A DNA stretch of 64,000 nt from Acinetobacter sp. WC-141 (GTDB lineage Bacteria; Pseudomonadota; Gammaproteobacteria; Pseudomonadales; Moraxellaceae), in NCBI RefSeq assembly GCF_000313935.1, contig NZ_AMSS01000089.1, positions 62,001 to 126,000 of the forward strand, given 5' to 3'. The number at the start of each line of letters is the position of its first letter. The first letter of the stretch is position 1. This document shows positions 27,711 through 36,643 of the stretch, piece after piece. The notes beneath the pieces were generated by a model. It saw only the letters and a list, made by a program, of their open reading frames with translations, did no database searches and was not told the origin of the DNA. The position numbers and the translations under genes were made by a program.

Positions 27711-27737
27711 AAAGCCAGACTATAAATAGCTGGCTTT
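27711..27737 (-). terminator. Terminator of the second LysE gene
   Basis: Stem AAAGCCAG/CTGGCTTT with an inner CTAT/ATAG extension. Minus-strand RNA continues AUUUUUG. It lies 31 bp after the LysE stop. Confidence 0.8.
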
Positions 27738-27768
27738 GGATTTTTTAGATATTTTAATTAAAGACTTA

Positions 27769-28392
27769 TCATTTGAAGAAAATTAACTTTAAGCCTAATA
27801 CACTCACAATACTTCCAGCAACCCGATCGACACCAGTTTTTGCCTTTAAATACATTTTTCTAGGCTTCTCTGAAGATAAGAGCATTGCCACACACGAGTA
27901 CCAACCCGCATCAATCATGAAACAAATAATTGGTAATGCGACGTAATAATAATTTGGAATTTCTTTCGGCAGTAAAGCTGTAAATACACTCGCTAGCACA
28001 ACTGCAATTTTTGGATTACTTAACTGAGTAATCAAACCATATCGATAGGCTTGTTTATAGGTCATTTTTGATTTGCCATCATTTTCCATGGCAATTGGTT
28101 CTTTGGCGTGTTTAATAATTTTAAAAGCAAGCCAAAGCAAATAAAGCCCACCACCAATTTTTAAAATTAAATATGCTGAAGGTACGGCCAATAAAACTGC
28201 TTGCAATCCCATAACAGCTAAAAATCCAAACAGAGCCGCGCCCGTCCCTGTTCCTAACGCTGTAAACAAACCATGTTTACGTGATTTAGAAATTGAATTT
28301 TGTGCTACGTAAATAAAGCTTGGCCCAGGGCTTATTGCTCCAAGCATCAATGCCATCGCAATTGAAAAAAGAGGAATAAGGGACTCAAACAT
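27769..28392 (-). CDS. LysE-family exporter (second copy in window)
   Basis: 207 aa with six predicted membrane helices and the family N-terminus ALMLGAISPGPSFIYVAQNS. It differs clearly from the LysE at 20118 and is not a recent duplicate. A basic loop (KHAKEPIAMENDGKSKMTYKQAYRYG) precedes the second half, as in RhtB-type threonine/homoserine exporters. The substrate is unknown. It is divergent from the TetR gene at 28571. Confidence 0.85.
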   Translation of the reverse strand: MFESLIPLFSIAMALMLGAISPGPSFIYVAQNSISKSRKHGLFTALGTGTGAALFGFLAVMGLQAVLLAVPSAYLILKIGGGLYLLWLAFKIIKHAKEPIAMENDGKSKMTYKQAYRYGLITQLSNPKIAVVLASVFTALLPKEIPNYYYVALPIICFMIDAGWYSCVAMLLSSEKPRKMYLKAKTGVDRVAGSIVSVLGLKLIFFK

Positions 28393-28515
28393 TGTATTGA
28401 CCTAGCATCATGCAATTGCGCGGTATTCTAACAGCTTTTTATGAAGCATTTAAAAATGCAGAACATATAAATGATGAAAATTGAATTTTCATGTTTTTAC
28501 AATTTATGTCTTCAC

Positions 28516-28535
28516 AACGGACAAAAATGTCCGTT
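28516..28535. promoter_or_regulatory. Palindromic operator candidate for the TetR regulator
   Basis: Perfect 8-bp inverted repeat AACGGACA/TGTCCGTT with a 4-bp AAAA spacer, ending 35 bp before the TetR start and in the divergent gap with LysE. Size, symmetry and position are typical of a TetR-family operator. TATATAG just downstream (28540-28546) could be a -10 element, which would put the palindrome at or near -35. Confidence 0.65.
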
Positions 28536-28570
28536 AAATATATAGCCTTTAAAACTCCCCAATTGATGAC

Positions 28571-29140
28571 ATGAGTAAACGTCAAAAAATTGCTGCCCAT
28601 AATCGGGATGAATTACTCAATGCAGCCGAAGAATGTTTCCGTATTCATGGCATTAATGTGCCCTTACAAGTTGTGATTGACCATGCTGGTGTAGGAAGAG
28701 CAACGTTTTATCGTAATTTTAGCGATCGTAAAGCTTTAATTAACGCGCTTTTAGAACGTGCGATTACACAGTTAGAGCAAAAAGCAGCTCATTTTCAACA
28801 ATTCGAGGACGGTTTATTTCGTTTAATTGAAGGACATATTGGGCAACTTCCTAAACTCTCAATTTTGCAAGATTTTTGGAGAGTCATTGATCGACAAGAC
28901 CCAATTATGTTAAAAATTTATGAACGGCGAAATAATGCACTTAACCCACTGATTGAAAATGCGATAGAACAAAAACTGTGCCGAGCTGATTTAACTGCTG
29001 ATGACTATGCAATGGTCACCGCAATGTTGGGTTCTTCATTTCAAGGACATGAGCCAGAAGAACAAACTCGCTTAGCAAAACGAGCAATTGAATTACTATT
29101 TCATGGTATTCAAATACAAAAAATTCGAGGGATAGAATGA
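28571..29140 (+). CDS. TetR-family transcriptional regulator of the efflux cassette
   Basis: 189 aa. The N-terminal HTH (residues about 12-55: ELLNAAEECFRIHGINVPLQVVIDHAGVGRATFYRNFSD shows the TetR pattern) is followed by a variable ligand domain. Its last codons overlap the MFS gene by 4 bp, which ties it to the efflux genes as local repressor. The inducing ligand is unknown. Confidence 0.9.
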   Translation: MSKRQKIAAHNRDELLNAAEECFRIHGINVPLQVVIDHAGVGRATFYRNFSDRKALINALLERAITQLEQKAAHFQQFEDGLFRLIEGHIGQLPKLSILQDFWRVIDRQDPIMLKIYERRNNALNPLIENAIEQKLCRADLTADDYAMVTAMLGSSFQGHEPEEQTRLAKRAIELLFHGIQIQKIRGIE

Positions 29141-30780
29141 GTAAAACGCCTCGTTATTTAGAAACACCACCCGACTGGACACCAGAAGAACAACCGACTC
29201 TTCCTGGTTCACCGGCAGCTATTGCACACTCTTTACCTAAGCGGTTTATTTACTTCTTTATTGGTTTATTTGTGGCGCTTTCAGCAAGCTTAAGTAATGG
29301 TTTTATTACGGCAAATTTACCTTTAATTCAAGGTGAATATGGACTAACCCCTTCTGAAGCTGCTTGGCTGCCTGCAGCATACGTCATGGCAAATGTCAGT
29401 TCAAACCTGATTTTATTTAAAGCCAGACAACAATATGGCCTGAGAGTATTTTCAGAAATAGGGCTGGTTATTTTTATTGCCGTGCTTGTGTTGCATATTT
29501 TTGTACACACCTATGAAATGGCACTATTCGCTCGGATTGTGGCAGGTTTAGCTGGTGCACCACTCAGCTCACTAGGTATGTATTACACCATGCAAGCCTT
29601 CAAGAAAGCAGACATGGCAAAAGGAATATATATCGCATTCGGCTTTCAGCAACTTGGCGTACCGTTAGCTTGGATTATTTCTCCATTTCTTGTCAGTACA
29701 GACAGTTGGTCTGTTCTTTACACCTTTGAGCTCGGTTTAGCACTTTGTTGTTTAGCCATGGTCGTTTCATTGAAATTACCACGTAGCTTAAGAATTTATG
29801 TTTTTGAGAAGCAAGATTTCTTTACATTTGCCTTATTGGCTCCGGGTTTCGCATGTTTATGTATTGTGTTGACCCAAGGTCCAATTTTATGGTGGTTTAA
29901 TAGTGAATGGCTTGCTTATGTATTAATTGCCGGTTTTAGCTTAGTTGTTCTAGGTTTACTCTACGAACACTACCGTGCTAATCCATTAATTATGACACGC
30001 TGGTTAGGCGCGTCTTCTACATTAAGATTTATCTTTGGTGCTTTTGCAATTCGACTTTTAATGTCTGAACAAAGCTATGCAGCTGTTAACTTCTTAAAAA
30101 CAATGGGAATGGGCCCTGACCAGTTTGTTCCTCTCTACGTTGTCATATTGGTAGGAATTTTAAGCGGTACACTTTTTAGTGCACTTACTTTTTCACGTGA
30201 ACGAATTATCTTCCACTTACTTTTTGCAGAGTTCCTCATTCTAGTTGCATGTGGACTAGATTATCACTTAACCAGTGATGTTCGGCCTGTGAACTTCTTT
30301 GCAAGTCAGTTCTTAGTCGGTTTTGCTGGCGGTTTATTTATTGGACCCTTACTTCTTATTGGCTTTGCTCAAACCTTAGCTAAAGGTCCATCTTACGTCG
30401 TGACCTTTATCGTATTGTTCTCTGCTACCCAGACTTTCGGTGGTTTGGTCGGGTCATCTTTCTTTTCGACCTATCAACAACATCGTACGCAAAACTATCA
30501 AGCCGAGATTATTAAAGATTTAGAACAAGCAGACCCTTTTGTCGCTCAAAGACTCTCTACCTATCAACGCAGTGCATCAATTACTACGACTGACCCAGCA
30601 TTACAAACAGCTCAATCCATGCGCTCACTTAATCAAGTGGTCACTCGTGAAGCTCAAGTGCGCGCCTACAATGATGTTATTGCTTTAAATGGTATTTTTG
30701 CCGTCGCACTGCTTTTATGGGGTGGATTTAATATTGCACGTAGCAAATATCTCCAACGCAAAGGAATTAGCCGTCCTTAA
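29137..30780 (+). CDS. MFS drug-efflux transporter, EmrB/DHA2-like
   Basis: 547 aa with roughly 14 membrane helices, consistent with the DHA2 family that works with a HlyD/EmrA adaptor. The N-terminal cytosolic segment is Pro-rich. The first helix region holds LSNGFITANLPLIQGEYGLTPSEAAWLPAAYV, typical of these exporters. It is preceded by TetR (4-bp overlap) and followed 40 bp later by the HlyD gene, so it is one operon. Expected role: proton-driven export of toxic organic molecules. It is more divergent than the classic EmrB of Acinetobacter, so I give no symbol. Confidence 0.87.
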   Translation: MSKTPRYLETPPDWTPEEQPTLPGSPAAIAHSLPKRFIYFFIGLFVALSASLSNGFITANLPLIQGEYGLTPSEAAWLPAAYVMANVSSNLILFKARQQYGLRVFSEIGLVIFIAVLVLHIFVHTYEMALFARIVAGLAGAPLSSLGMYYTMQAFKKADMAKGIYIAFGFQQLGVPLAWIISPFLVSTDSWSVLYTFELGLALCCLAMVVSLKLPRSLRIYVFEKQDFFTFALLAPGFACLCIVLTQGPILWWFNSEWLAYVLIAGFSLVVLGLLYEHYRANPLIMTRWLGASSTLRFIFGAFAIRLLMSEQSYAAVNFLKTMGMGPDQFVPLYVVILVGILSGTLFSALTFSRERIIFHLLFAEFLILVACGLDYHLTSDVRPVNFFASQFLVGFAGGLFIGPLLLIGFAQTLAKGPSYVVTFIVLFSATQTFGGLVGSSFFSTYQQHRTQNYQAEIIKDLEQADPFVAQRLSTYQRSASITTTDPALQTAQSMRSLNQVVTREAQVRAYNDVIALNGIFAVALLLWGGFNIARSKYLQRKGISRP

Positions 30781-30820
30781 CGGCTTTCATATTTGATGAA
30801 ATAGAAATTGAGATTGATAT

Positions 30821-31939
30821 ATGTCAGATGATCAAAACAAACCGGAACAAACTCCACCTCAAGCAGCTCCTGCTCCGGCTAACGAACCAGCACCTGCAAG
30901 TAAGCTTATTCCGACAAAACGCTCAACTTTACTGTGGATGTTGGTTGTTCTCATAGTTGGTATTTTAGTGATTTTATGGGCATGGAGAATCGGACCTTTT
31001 GCAACGAGTGTTCAGCAAACTGACAACAGTTATGTCAAAGGGAAAACAACAATTTTATCGTCACAAATTAACGGCTACGTTAAAGATGTAGTCGTTAAGG
31101 ATTTTGATCACGTTAAAAAGGGTCAAGTGCTCATGCATATTGATGCCACCACTTATGATCAAAAAGTAACACAAGCGGCATCGGGTGTTGAACAAGCTAA
31201 AAATACTTTAGCCAATCAAACCCAATCTATTGCTCAAAAACAAGCTGATATTGTGGCTGCCCAAGCCAAAGTAGATCAAGCAAGAGCTCAATATGAACTT
31301 TCTTTAGCACAGCTTAGACGCTATCAACAGTTAGGAAATAGTGGCGCGGCTTCTAAATCTGAGCAAGATAAAGCCGCAGCAGATGCGGAAAATAACCTTG
31401 CCGCCCTTAAACAGGCAGAAGCCAATGTTTTAGTTGCAAATGAAGCGCTAAAAACAGCACAAGTTGCAAAAGCAGGTTTGGAAGCACAAGTTTCAAGTGC
31501 TAAGGCTCAATTAGACCAAGCGCAAACCACCAAAGACTATAGCGTCATTGTTGCCCCGATGGACGGCCAACTTGGTGAGGTGAACCCTCGTGTTGGGCAA
31601 TATGTAGCAGCTGGATCACAATTACTCTACCTCATTCCACAGCAAACTTGGGTGATTGCCAATTTCAAAGAAACCCAAATTGCCAATATGCGGATTGGTC
31701 AAAAGGCGTGGTTTACAGTCGATGCAATGAAACATAAAAAATTTACAGGACATGTTGAGCAGATTTCACCTGCGGCGGGCTCTGAATTCAGTGTGTTAAA
31801 ACCTGACAATGCAACAGGTAACTTTACCAAAGTTGTTCAACGAATTGCCGTACGTATTACCATTGATCCAAATCAGGAAGGGATGGAACATTTACGTCCT
31901 GGCATGTCAGTGGTTACTTCTGTCGATACAAATTCGTAA
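30821..31939 (+). CDS. HlyD/EmrA-family periplasmic adaptor of the MFS pump
   Basis: 372 aa. A Pro/Ala-rich cytosolic N-terminus and one membrane anchor (about 40-58) are followed by the biotinyl-lipoyl half-motif (SSQINGYVKDVVVKDFDHVK). An Ala/Gln-rich coiled-coil hairpin (about 105-230), the second lipoyl half (VIVAPMDGQLGEV) and beta-barrel domains come next. It should link the MFS protein to an outer-membrane TolC-type channel encoded elsewhere. A 12-bp hairpin lies right after its stop. Confidence 0.9.
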   Translation: MSDDQNKPEQTPPQAAPAPANEPAPASKLIPTKRSTLLWMLVVLIVGILVILWAWRIGPFATSVQQTDNSYVKGKTTILSSQINGYVKDVVVKDFDHVKKGQVLMHIDATTYDQKVTQAASGVEQAKNTLANQTQSIAQKQADIVAAQAKVDQARAQYELSLAQLRRYQQLGNSGAASKSEQDKAAADAENNLAALKQAEANVLVANEALKTAQVAKAGLEAQVSSAKAQLDQAQTTKDYSVIVAPMDGQLGEVNPRVGQYVAAGSQLLYLIPQQTWVIANFKETQIANMRIGQKAWFTVDAMKHKKFTGHVEQISPAAGSEFSVLKPDNATGNFTKVVQRIAVRITIDPNQEGMEHLRPGMSVVTSVDTNS

Positions 31940-31941
31940 AC

Positions 31942-31969
31942 AGCTTTTTAAAGTTCTCTTTAAAAAGCT
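31942..31969 (+). other. Perfect 12-bp hairpin between HlyD and the desulfhydrase gene
   Basis: AGCTTTTTAAAG and its exact complement around a TTCT loop, 3 bp after the HlyD stop. No U-run follows (ACAATG), so it is not a standard terminator. It could be an mRNA 3'-stabiliser or processing site, or a partial attenuator before the gene at 32004. Confidence 0.6.
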
Positions 31970-32003
31970 ACAATGTGATCAATCATTATTTTCTCAATTT
32001 CTA

Positions 32004-32885
32004 ATGTTTGATCATATTGCTCAATCAGTTTTTCATCAACATATTCAACTCCCCTATCCCTTGCATCTCGACATTAAGCGGTTAGATCTAATTCACCCTC
32101 AAATCTCGGGTAATAAGTTTTTCAAATTAAAATACAATTTACTTGCAGCAAAACAGCAAAATTTATCAAGTATTTTGACTTTTGGAGGAGCCTATTCAAA
32201 TCATATTGCGGCAACCGCTTACGCAGCTCATCTTTTTGGCTTAAAAAGTGTAGGCGTTATTCGTGGTGAAGAATTAGCGAGCAAACCTCTCAATCCAACC
32301 TTAGCAAAAGCCCAAAGCTTAGGAATGCATTTACATTTTGTCTCGCGCACTGAATATCGTTTAAGAGATGATGCAAACTATCTTCAACAATTAAACAATC
32401 AATTTCCTGAAACTTTCATTATTCCTGAAGGCGGTTCTAATGAGCTAGCAGTGCAAGGTTGTCAGGAAATTCTCAGTCAAAGCGATTTGCAAAACTATGA
32501 TGTGATTTGCTGTGCAGTTGGAACTGGTGGAACGATTTCGGGGCTCATTGAACGAAGTGCATCTCATCAAAAAGTTTTAGGATTTTCGGCTTTAAAAGGT
32601 GACTTTTTACAACAAGAAATTCGGCAGTGGACCAAAAAGCAAAATTGGTCGCTGACAGATGCCTACTGCTGCGGGGGGTATGCGAAAACTTCACTTGAGC
32701 TGTTGGCATTTATCCAAAACTTTGAAGAGCAATACGCTGTACCCCTTGAACCGGTCTATACGGGGAAAATGATGTTCGGTCTGTTTGACCTTATGAAAAC
32801 TAATTACTTCCCTGAAGGAACTCGCATTTTGGCAATTCATTCTGGTGGTTTACAGGCAGATATAAGAAATAAATCCCATCAATAA
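32004..32885 (+). CDS. PLP-dependent D-cysteine desulfhydrase / ACC deaminase family enzyme
   Basis: 293 aa from ATG 32004. Upstream frame (to 31809) overlaps HlyD and reads as non-protein. Family marks: SGNKFFKLKYNL with the PLP lysine, TFGGAYSNHIAATAYAA, the phosphate-binding VGTGGTISGL, and a C-terminal ILAIHSGGLQ. Members deaminate D-cysteine or 1-aminocyclopropane-1-carboxylate; sequence alone does not separate them, though bacterial non-plant-associated copies are usually desulfhydrases. It follows the efflux operon on the same strand but is likely functionally separate. Confidence 0.85.
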   Translation: MFDHIAQSVFHQHIQLPYPLHLDIKRLDLIHPQISGNKFFKLKYNLLAAKQQNLSSILTFGGAYSNHIAATAYAAHLFGLKSVGVIRGEELASKPLNPTLAKAQSLGMHLHFVSRTEYRLRDDANYLQQLNNQFPETFIIPEGGSNELAVQGCQEILSQSDLQNYDVICCAVGTGGTISGLIERSASHQKVLGFSALKGDFLQQEIRQWTKKQNWSLTDAYCCGGYAKTSLELLAFIQNFEEQYAVPLEPVYTGKMMFGLFDLMKTNYFPEGTRILAIHSGGLQADIRNKSHQ

Positions 32886-33002
32886 CTTATGAGTTTTTAG
32901 GACGGATTGTTCACGATCGTGGTAAATGTCTTTAGCATGACTAAGGCTCAGCATGATAGTATATGCCCCTTTTAAATTTTCACGATTAATCGAGAATCTC
33001 TT

Positions 33003-34202
33003 ATGTCTAACAGTCATGTCGATGTCATTGTCTTAGGTGCAGGTGCTTCTGGACTCATGTTGGCTGCACATGCTGCTAAACGCGGGCGCTCGGTTCTAAT
33101 TTTAGAAAAAGCCAATAAAATTGGTAAAAAGATTTTAATGTCAGGCGGCGGTAAGTGTAATTTTACCAACCTGTATGTTGAACCTGAAAACTATATTTCT
33201 CACAATCCGCACTTTGTTATTTCTGCCCTGTCGCGTTATAGCAACTGGGACTTTATCGGTTTGGTATGCGATTATAAAATTGCTTATGAAGAACGTAAAC
33301 ACGGGCAATTATTTACGCTAAACGGCGCTAAAGAAATTTTAGAAATGCTTGTGAGTGAGTGTAATAAAACTAAAAATGTGGATATGCAAACCCATTGCGA
33401 AGTTAGTCAAATTACACCCTTAGAAAAAGGTGGATTTTCACTAAACACCAATCAAGGGCATTACACTTGTGATTCTTTAGTTATTGCCACTGGGGGCTTA
33501 TCAATTCCAACACTAGGCGGTTCTGGTTTTGGCTACGAACTGGCACAAAAATTTGGACATCAGGTTTTCCCAACTCGTGCAGGTTTAGTTCCATTTACTT
33601 TTTCAGATCATATTAAAGAAGTCACCACACGCTTAAGTGGTAATGCCCTCGATGTAACGTTAAGCAACTCAAAAAATAGCTTTACTGAAGCGTTATTATT
33701 TACCCACCGTGGCTTGAGTGGACCAAGTTCTTTGCAACTTTCGAACTATTGGAATTCAGGAGAAAGTTTTAAAATTGACTTTTTCCCAAGCCAAGATTTA
33801 GCAACCTATTTAAAAGATAAAAAGAAAGCACAGCCTAAAGTTTTATTACGTACCCTTCTTAATGAGTTTACTGCCAAAAGTATTATCCAAGAGTTACAAC
33901 AACTCATATGGCCAGAGCAGAGCGAAACAGCGATTGGTAATATCAGTGATGCACAGCTAGATCATATTGCCGAGCAATTACATGGCTTTGCAGTTAAACC
34001 CTCTGGCACAGAAGGATATCGTACCGCTGAAGTTACTTTAGGCGGAATAGATACAACAGAAGTATCTTCCAAAACCATGGAAAGTAAAAAGCAGAAAGGG
34101 CTATTTTTTGTTGGCGAAGTGCTCGATGTTACGGGACATTTAGGAGGTTATAACTTCCAATGGGCCTGGTCTTCTGCCTATGCTGCTGCCCAATATGTAT
34201 AA
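33003..34202 (+). CDS. Flavoprotein of the YhiN/HI0933 family (NAD(P)/FAD-dependent oxidoreductase)
   Basis: 399 aa. The N-terminal Rossmann motif VIVLGAGASGLMLAAHAAKRG and GKKILMSGGGKCNFTN are the diagnostic start of the HI0933/BaiN-like family. GGLSIPTLGGSGFGY and the C-terminal GEVLDVTGHLGGYNFQWAWSSG-like end complete the FAD site. The reaction is unknown for most members. It is monocistronic by appearance, and convergent with a small membrane-protein gene 1 bp after its stop. Confidence 0.85.
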   Translation: MSNSHVDVIVLGAGASGLMLAAHAAKRGRSVLILEKANKIGKKILMSGGGKCNFTNLYVEPENYISHNPHFVISALSRYSNWDFIGLVCDYKIAYEERKHGQLFTLNGAKEILEMLVSECNKTKNVDMQTHCEVSQITPLEKGGFSLNTNQGHYTCDSLVIATGGLSIPTLGGSGFGYELAQKFGHQVFPTRAGLVPFTFSDHIKEVTTRLSGNALDVTLSNSKNSFTEALLFTHRGLSGPSSLQLSNYWNSGESFKIDFFPSQDLATYLKDKKKAQPKVLLRTLLNEFTAKSIIQELQQLIWPEQSETAIGNISDAQLDHIAEQLHGFAVKPSGTEGYRTAEVTLGGIDTTEVSSKTMESKKQKGLFFVGEVLDVTGHLGGYNFQWAWSSAYAAAQYV

Positions 34203-34203
34203 G

Positions 34204-34374
34204 CTAATTTGAGTTTTTTGAACTATTTGAAGCGGTCTCGGCATCTCTTGGCTGAGAAGTAGTTTGTTTTGAGCTTTCCGACTTACTAAATACAAATTTA
34301 TAAGCACTCGCTAAAAACCCTACCGTAATTCCGGCAATGACAATTGGTGCTAAAAAACGACCTGGTTTTTTCAT
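34204..34374 (-). CDS. Small single-pass membrane protein, 56 aa
   Basis: An open frame shorter than most gene finders' cutoff. ATG 34374 is preceded by AGGAAAA at good spacing. It starts MKKPGRFLAPIVIAGITVGF, one membrane helix at about residues 7-29, then a Ser/Lys/Thr-rich polar tail to the TAG at 34204. Codon use looks normal. No family is recognised. It ends next to the YhiN-like gene and lies downstream of the mechanosensitive-channel gene, beyond that gene's terminator. Confidence 0.6.
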   Translation of the reverse strand: MKKPGRFLAPIVIAGITVGFLASAYKFVFSKSESSKQTTSQPRDAETASNSSKNSN

Positions 34375-34410
34375 CGTATTTTCCTCACTTATTTGTTTTT
34401 ATAACGGTCA

Positions 34411-34442
34411 AAAAAGAACGACCACTCAATATAGAGTGGTCG
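34411..34442 (-). terminator. Terminator of the mechanosensitive-channel gene
   Basis: Arms CGACCACTC (34419-34427) and GAGTGGTCG (34434-34442). In minus-strand RNA the stem is followed by UUCUUUUUUG. It is also just upstream of the 56-aa gene's ribosome binding site. A second small A/T hairpin (AAAAATC/GATTTTT) is at 34454-34470. Confidence 0.8.
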
Positions 34443-34502
34443 AACTTATCACAAAAATCAAAGATTTTTTGTACGGTTTATCTGAAAAATAGTTTAACCC
34501 CC

Positions 34503-36188
34503 TTAAATTTCATCATTTTCGCCTGTAGAGCCAAACGGTTTATTCACTGGCGGTTGTGCTGGATTTACTTGCGCAGAATCAGCCGGTTTTGCATCAGATG
34601 AAACTGTTGATGGTGGAGTCGTTGGTGTAGATGTAGTTGTGGCTGGAGTAGATGTAGTTGTAGCCGGAGCCGCACTACTCGTACTAGAAGGTGGTTGATA
34701 AAGAGGATTTGGTTGATTCGCTTCTTTTTTAGCTTTATCCAGCAAGTCAGTTAAAAGTCGTTCTGCTGGTTGGCGACCACCTAAACCGAATGCAAGAGCG
34801 AAAGCTACTGCAACCGCACCTAGAGTCAAACCAAATGCAAGATTAACAATTGAATCGGCAATACCCATCGCTCTTAAACCAAGCGCAAGTACAAGACCAA
34901 TAATTAAGACACGAACTAAACTGCCTAACCAACGTGAGCTATTATATTCACCACGTTGAACCACATTCGCCACAACATTTGCTAGCCAGAAACCAATTAC
35001 TAAAATTACAGCGCCTAATAGAATGTTTGCACCGAAATGGATAAACATTGCAATGAGACCACTGATTTGGTCGAAACCAAGACGATCCGCTGCTTCAGAT
35101 ACTGCAAAAAGCATGGTAAAGAATACGATTAGGCAGCCGACAGCGCTAGAAACTTTAGTTTGGCCTAAAAAGCGTTGTATATCTAATTTAGCAGGAATTT
35201 CATCAACCCCAGTCCCAGCAATTAACTCTGCGACCAAGCGTCCAACAAAACGAGAAACTATATAAGCAACCAGTAAAATTAAACCAGCTGCAATAATGTT
35301 TGGAATTGCCTGCAAGATTTCATTCAACATTGCTGTCGCTGGCTGAGAAATTGTCTCAATACCTAAAGCTTCGAACGCTACAATCAATGTTGTAATGATG
35401 ATGATGGCAAAAACAAATGAACCTAAAAATTTGCCTACATTAGAGCTTTTGAAAAGCCCAATTTTTTCAGCTTGAGCTTGAACACCTAAGCTATTAATTA
35501 GACCTTCAACAATACCGCGTACAATTTTTGCCAAGATATAACCAACAAAAATGATAACGCCCGCAATAAAGATATTTGGTAAGAAAGCGACTGCTTCATT
35601 TACCATATTCTGAACTGGAATGAGTAAGCCTGTAAGTCCTAATATTGAAAGAACAATCGGAAGGAAAAGTAACAATACAAGCCAGTAAAGAATCTCACCA
35701 ATATTTTGGCTAATTCCACCTACACCCACTTCATTACTTAATTTATCATCGAGTTGGGTTCGGGATAAAACATTGGTAATCCCTGCCCGCACCAGTCGAG
35801 CAACGATCCAACCAATAAAACCCACCACGACAGCAGCAATAATATTTGGAATGTAAACAAGTACCTGATTCACCATATTACTGAATGGACCGCTCACTCC
35901 ACTAATGTTGAGCACATTGAGAGCCGCTACAACAGCTAAAATTAAGATAAACCAGAATACGACCTTGGAAATCAGACCCTCAATATTTGGGGCTCTGCCA
36001 GTGGCTGAGGATAGTTTTGCATTGGTATTTACTTTTTGTAGTAGCTTTTTCACACCTGCCGCTACCAATAAAGCAATTATCCAACCTACTAATAAGATCA
36101 CTATTGCAGCCAGAATAGGATGAAACTGATCCCAGTAATACATTGCATCAAATTGAGCGCCGCGAGGCCCATCAAAAAATTCATTCAT
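34503..36188 (-). CDS. Mechanosensitive-channel family protein with repeated TM_helix units (CmpX-like)
   Basis: 561 aa. Four to five copies of a unit with a membrane helix then a NIIAAVVVGFIGWIVARLV-type segment (conserved TM_helix repeats: near residues 15, 115, 200, 295 and 385). It ends in a soluble region with a Pro/Thr/Ser repeat (TTTSTPA units of seven residues) and an acidic tip. This is the CmpX-type arrangement, related to MscS only in small part. Expected in the inner membrane, perhaps in osmotic or envelope stress. The family is secure; channel activity is not shown. Confidence 0.82.
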   Translation of the reverse strand: MNEFFDGPRGAQFDAMYYWDQFHPILAAIVILLVGWIIALLVAAGVKKLLQKVNTNAKLSSATGRAPNIEGLISKVVFWFILILAVVAALNVLNISGVSGPFSNMVNQVLVYIPNIIAAVVVGFIGWIVARLVRAGITNVLSRTQLDDKLSNEVGVGGISQNIGEILYWLVLLLFLPIVLSILGLTGLLIPVQNMVNEAVAFLPNIFIAGVIIFVGYILAKIVRGIVEGLINSLGVQAQAEKIGLFKSSNVGKFLGSFVFAIIIITTLIVAFEALGIETISQPATAMLNEILQAIPNIIAAGLILLVAYIVSRFVGRLVAELIAGTGVDEIPAKLDIQRFLGQTKVSSAVGCLIVFFTMLFAVSEAADRLGFDQISGLIAMFIHFGANILLGAVILVIGFWLANVVANVVQRGEYNSSRWLGSLVRVLIIGLVLALGLRAMGIADSIVNLAFGLTLGAVAVAFALAFGLGGRQPAERLLTDLLDKAKKEANQPNPLYQPPSSTSSAAPATTTSTPATTTSTPTTPPSTVSSDAKPADSAQVNPAQPPVNKPFGSTGENDEI

Positions 36189-36351
36189 ATTGTTATGTCC
36201 TCAATTGTTCTGTTCTTTTCAGTGTTATCTCTAGGAAACACCATTCGTTGTAAAAAATGACGATGAATGCGGTCTATCTCACATTATGTTTTGAATATTT
36301 TCTAATCAACACACTTCTGCACAAATACAACAAATTGATGCAAAAGGTTGC

Positions 36352-36383
36352 AAAAAAGCCTTCAGGTTTACACCTAAAGGCTT
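36352..36383 (-). terminator. Terminator of the 77-aa membrane-protein gene
   Basis: Arms AAGCCTT-AGG and CCT-AAGGCTT. Minus-strand RNA ends in UUUUUUG. It starts 26 bp after the stop of the 77-aa gene. Confidence 0.8.
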
Positions 36384-36409
36384 GATATTAAGATAAACTG
36401 ATTCGTTTA

Positions 36410-36643
36410 TTACCCCGTATAGGACTTTAAATTCAAATCAGAACTACCCTTAATTACATGTGGTGTGGTCTCATATTGAAAAGCGCCTTCTTCTTTTGGA
36501 GCCTGGCTGTGGTCAGCAACCATATAGACAATAAGCGCAATAAGAAAAAGCCCAACAATAATTAAAATGTAAACTGGCAATCTTCTTTTTTTCGCAGTTT
36601 CTTCAGGACTCGTCACATGAGGTGGTTTTGAAAAGTCATGCAT
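36410..36643 (-). CDS. Small single-pass membrane protein, 77 aa
   Basis: The N-terminal 22 residues are polar and basic (KKRR stop-transfer), followed by one membrane helix (LPVYILIIVGLFLIALIVYMV) and an acidic then Ser-rich periplasmic tail. No known domain. It has its own terminator and lies upstream of the mechanosensitive-channel gene on the same strand with a 221-bp gap. A real gene by composition, ribosome binding site (GGGGAAAGAAG upstream) and terminator. Confidence 0.7.
   Translation of the reverse strand: MHDFSKPPHVTSPEETAKKRRLPVYILIIVGLFLIALIVYMVADHSQAPKEEGAFQYETTPHVIKGSSDLNLKSYTG

Noticed and set aside
31809-32003. Longer start for the desulfhydrase gene overlapping HlyD
   Set aside because: The 65 extra residues are another frame of HlyD and the hairpin; the family N-terminus begins at 32004.
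32911-32922. CACGATCGTG palindrome before the YhiN-like gene
   Set aside because: Only ten bases and no supporting context; such palindromes occur by chance.
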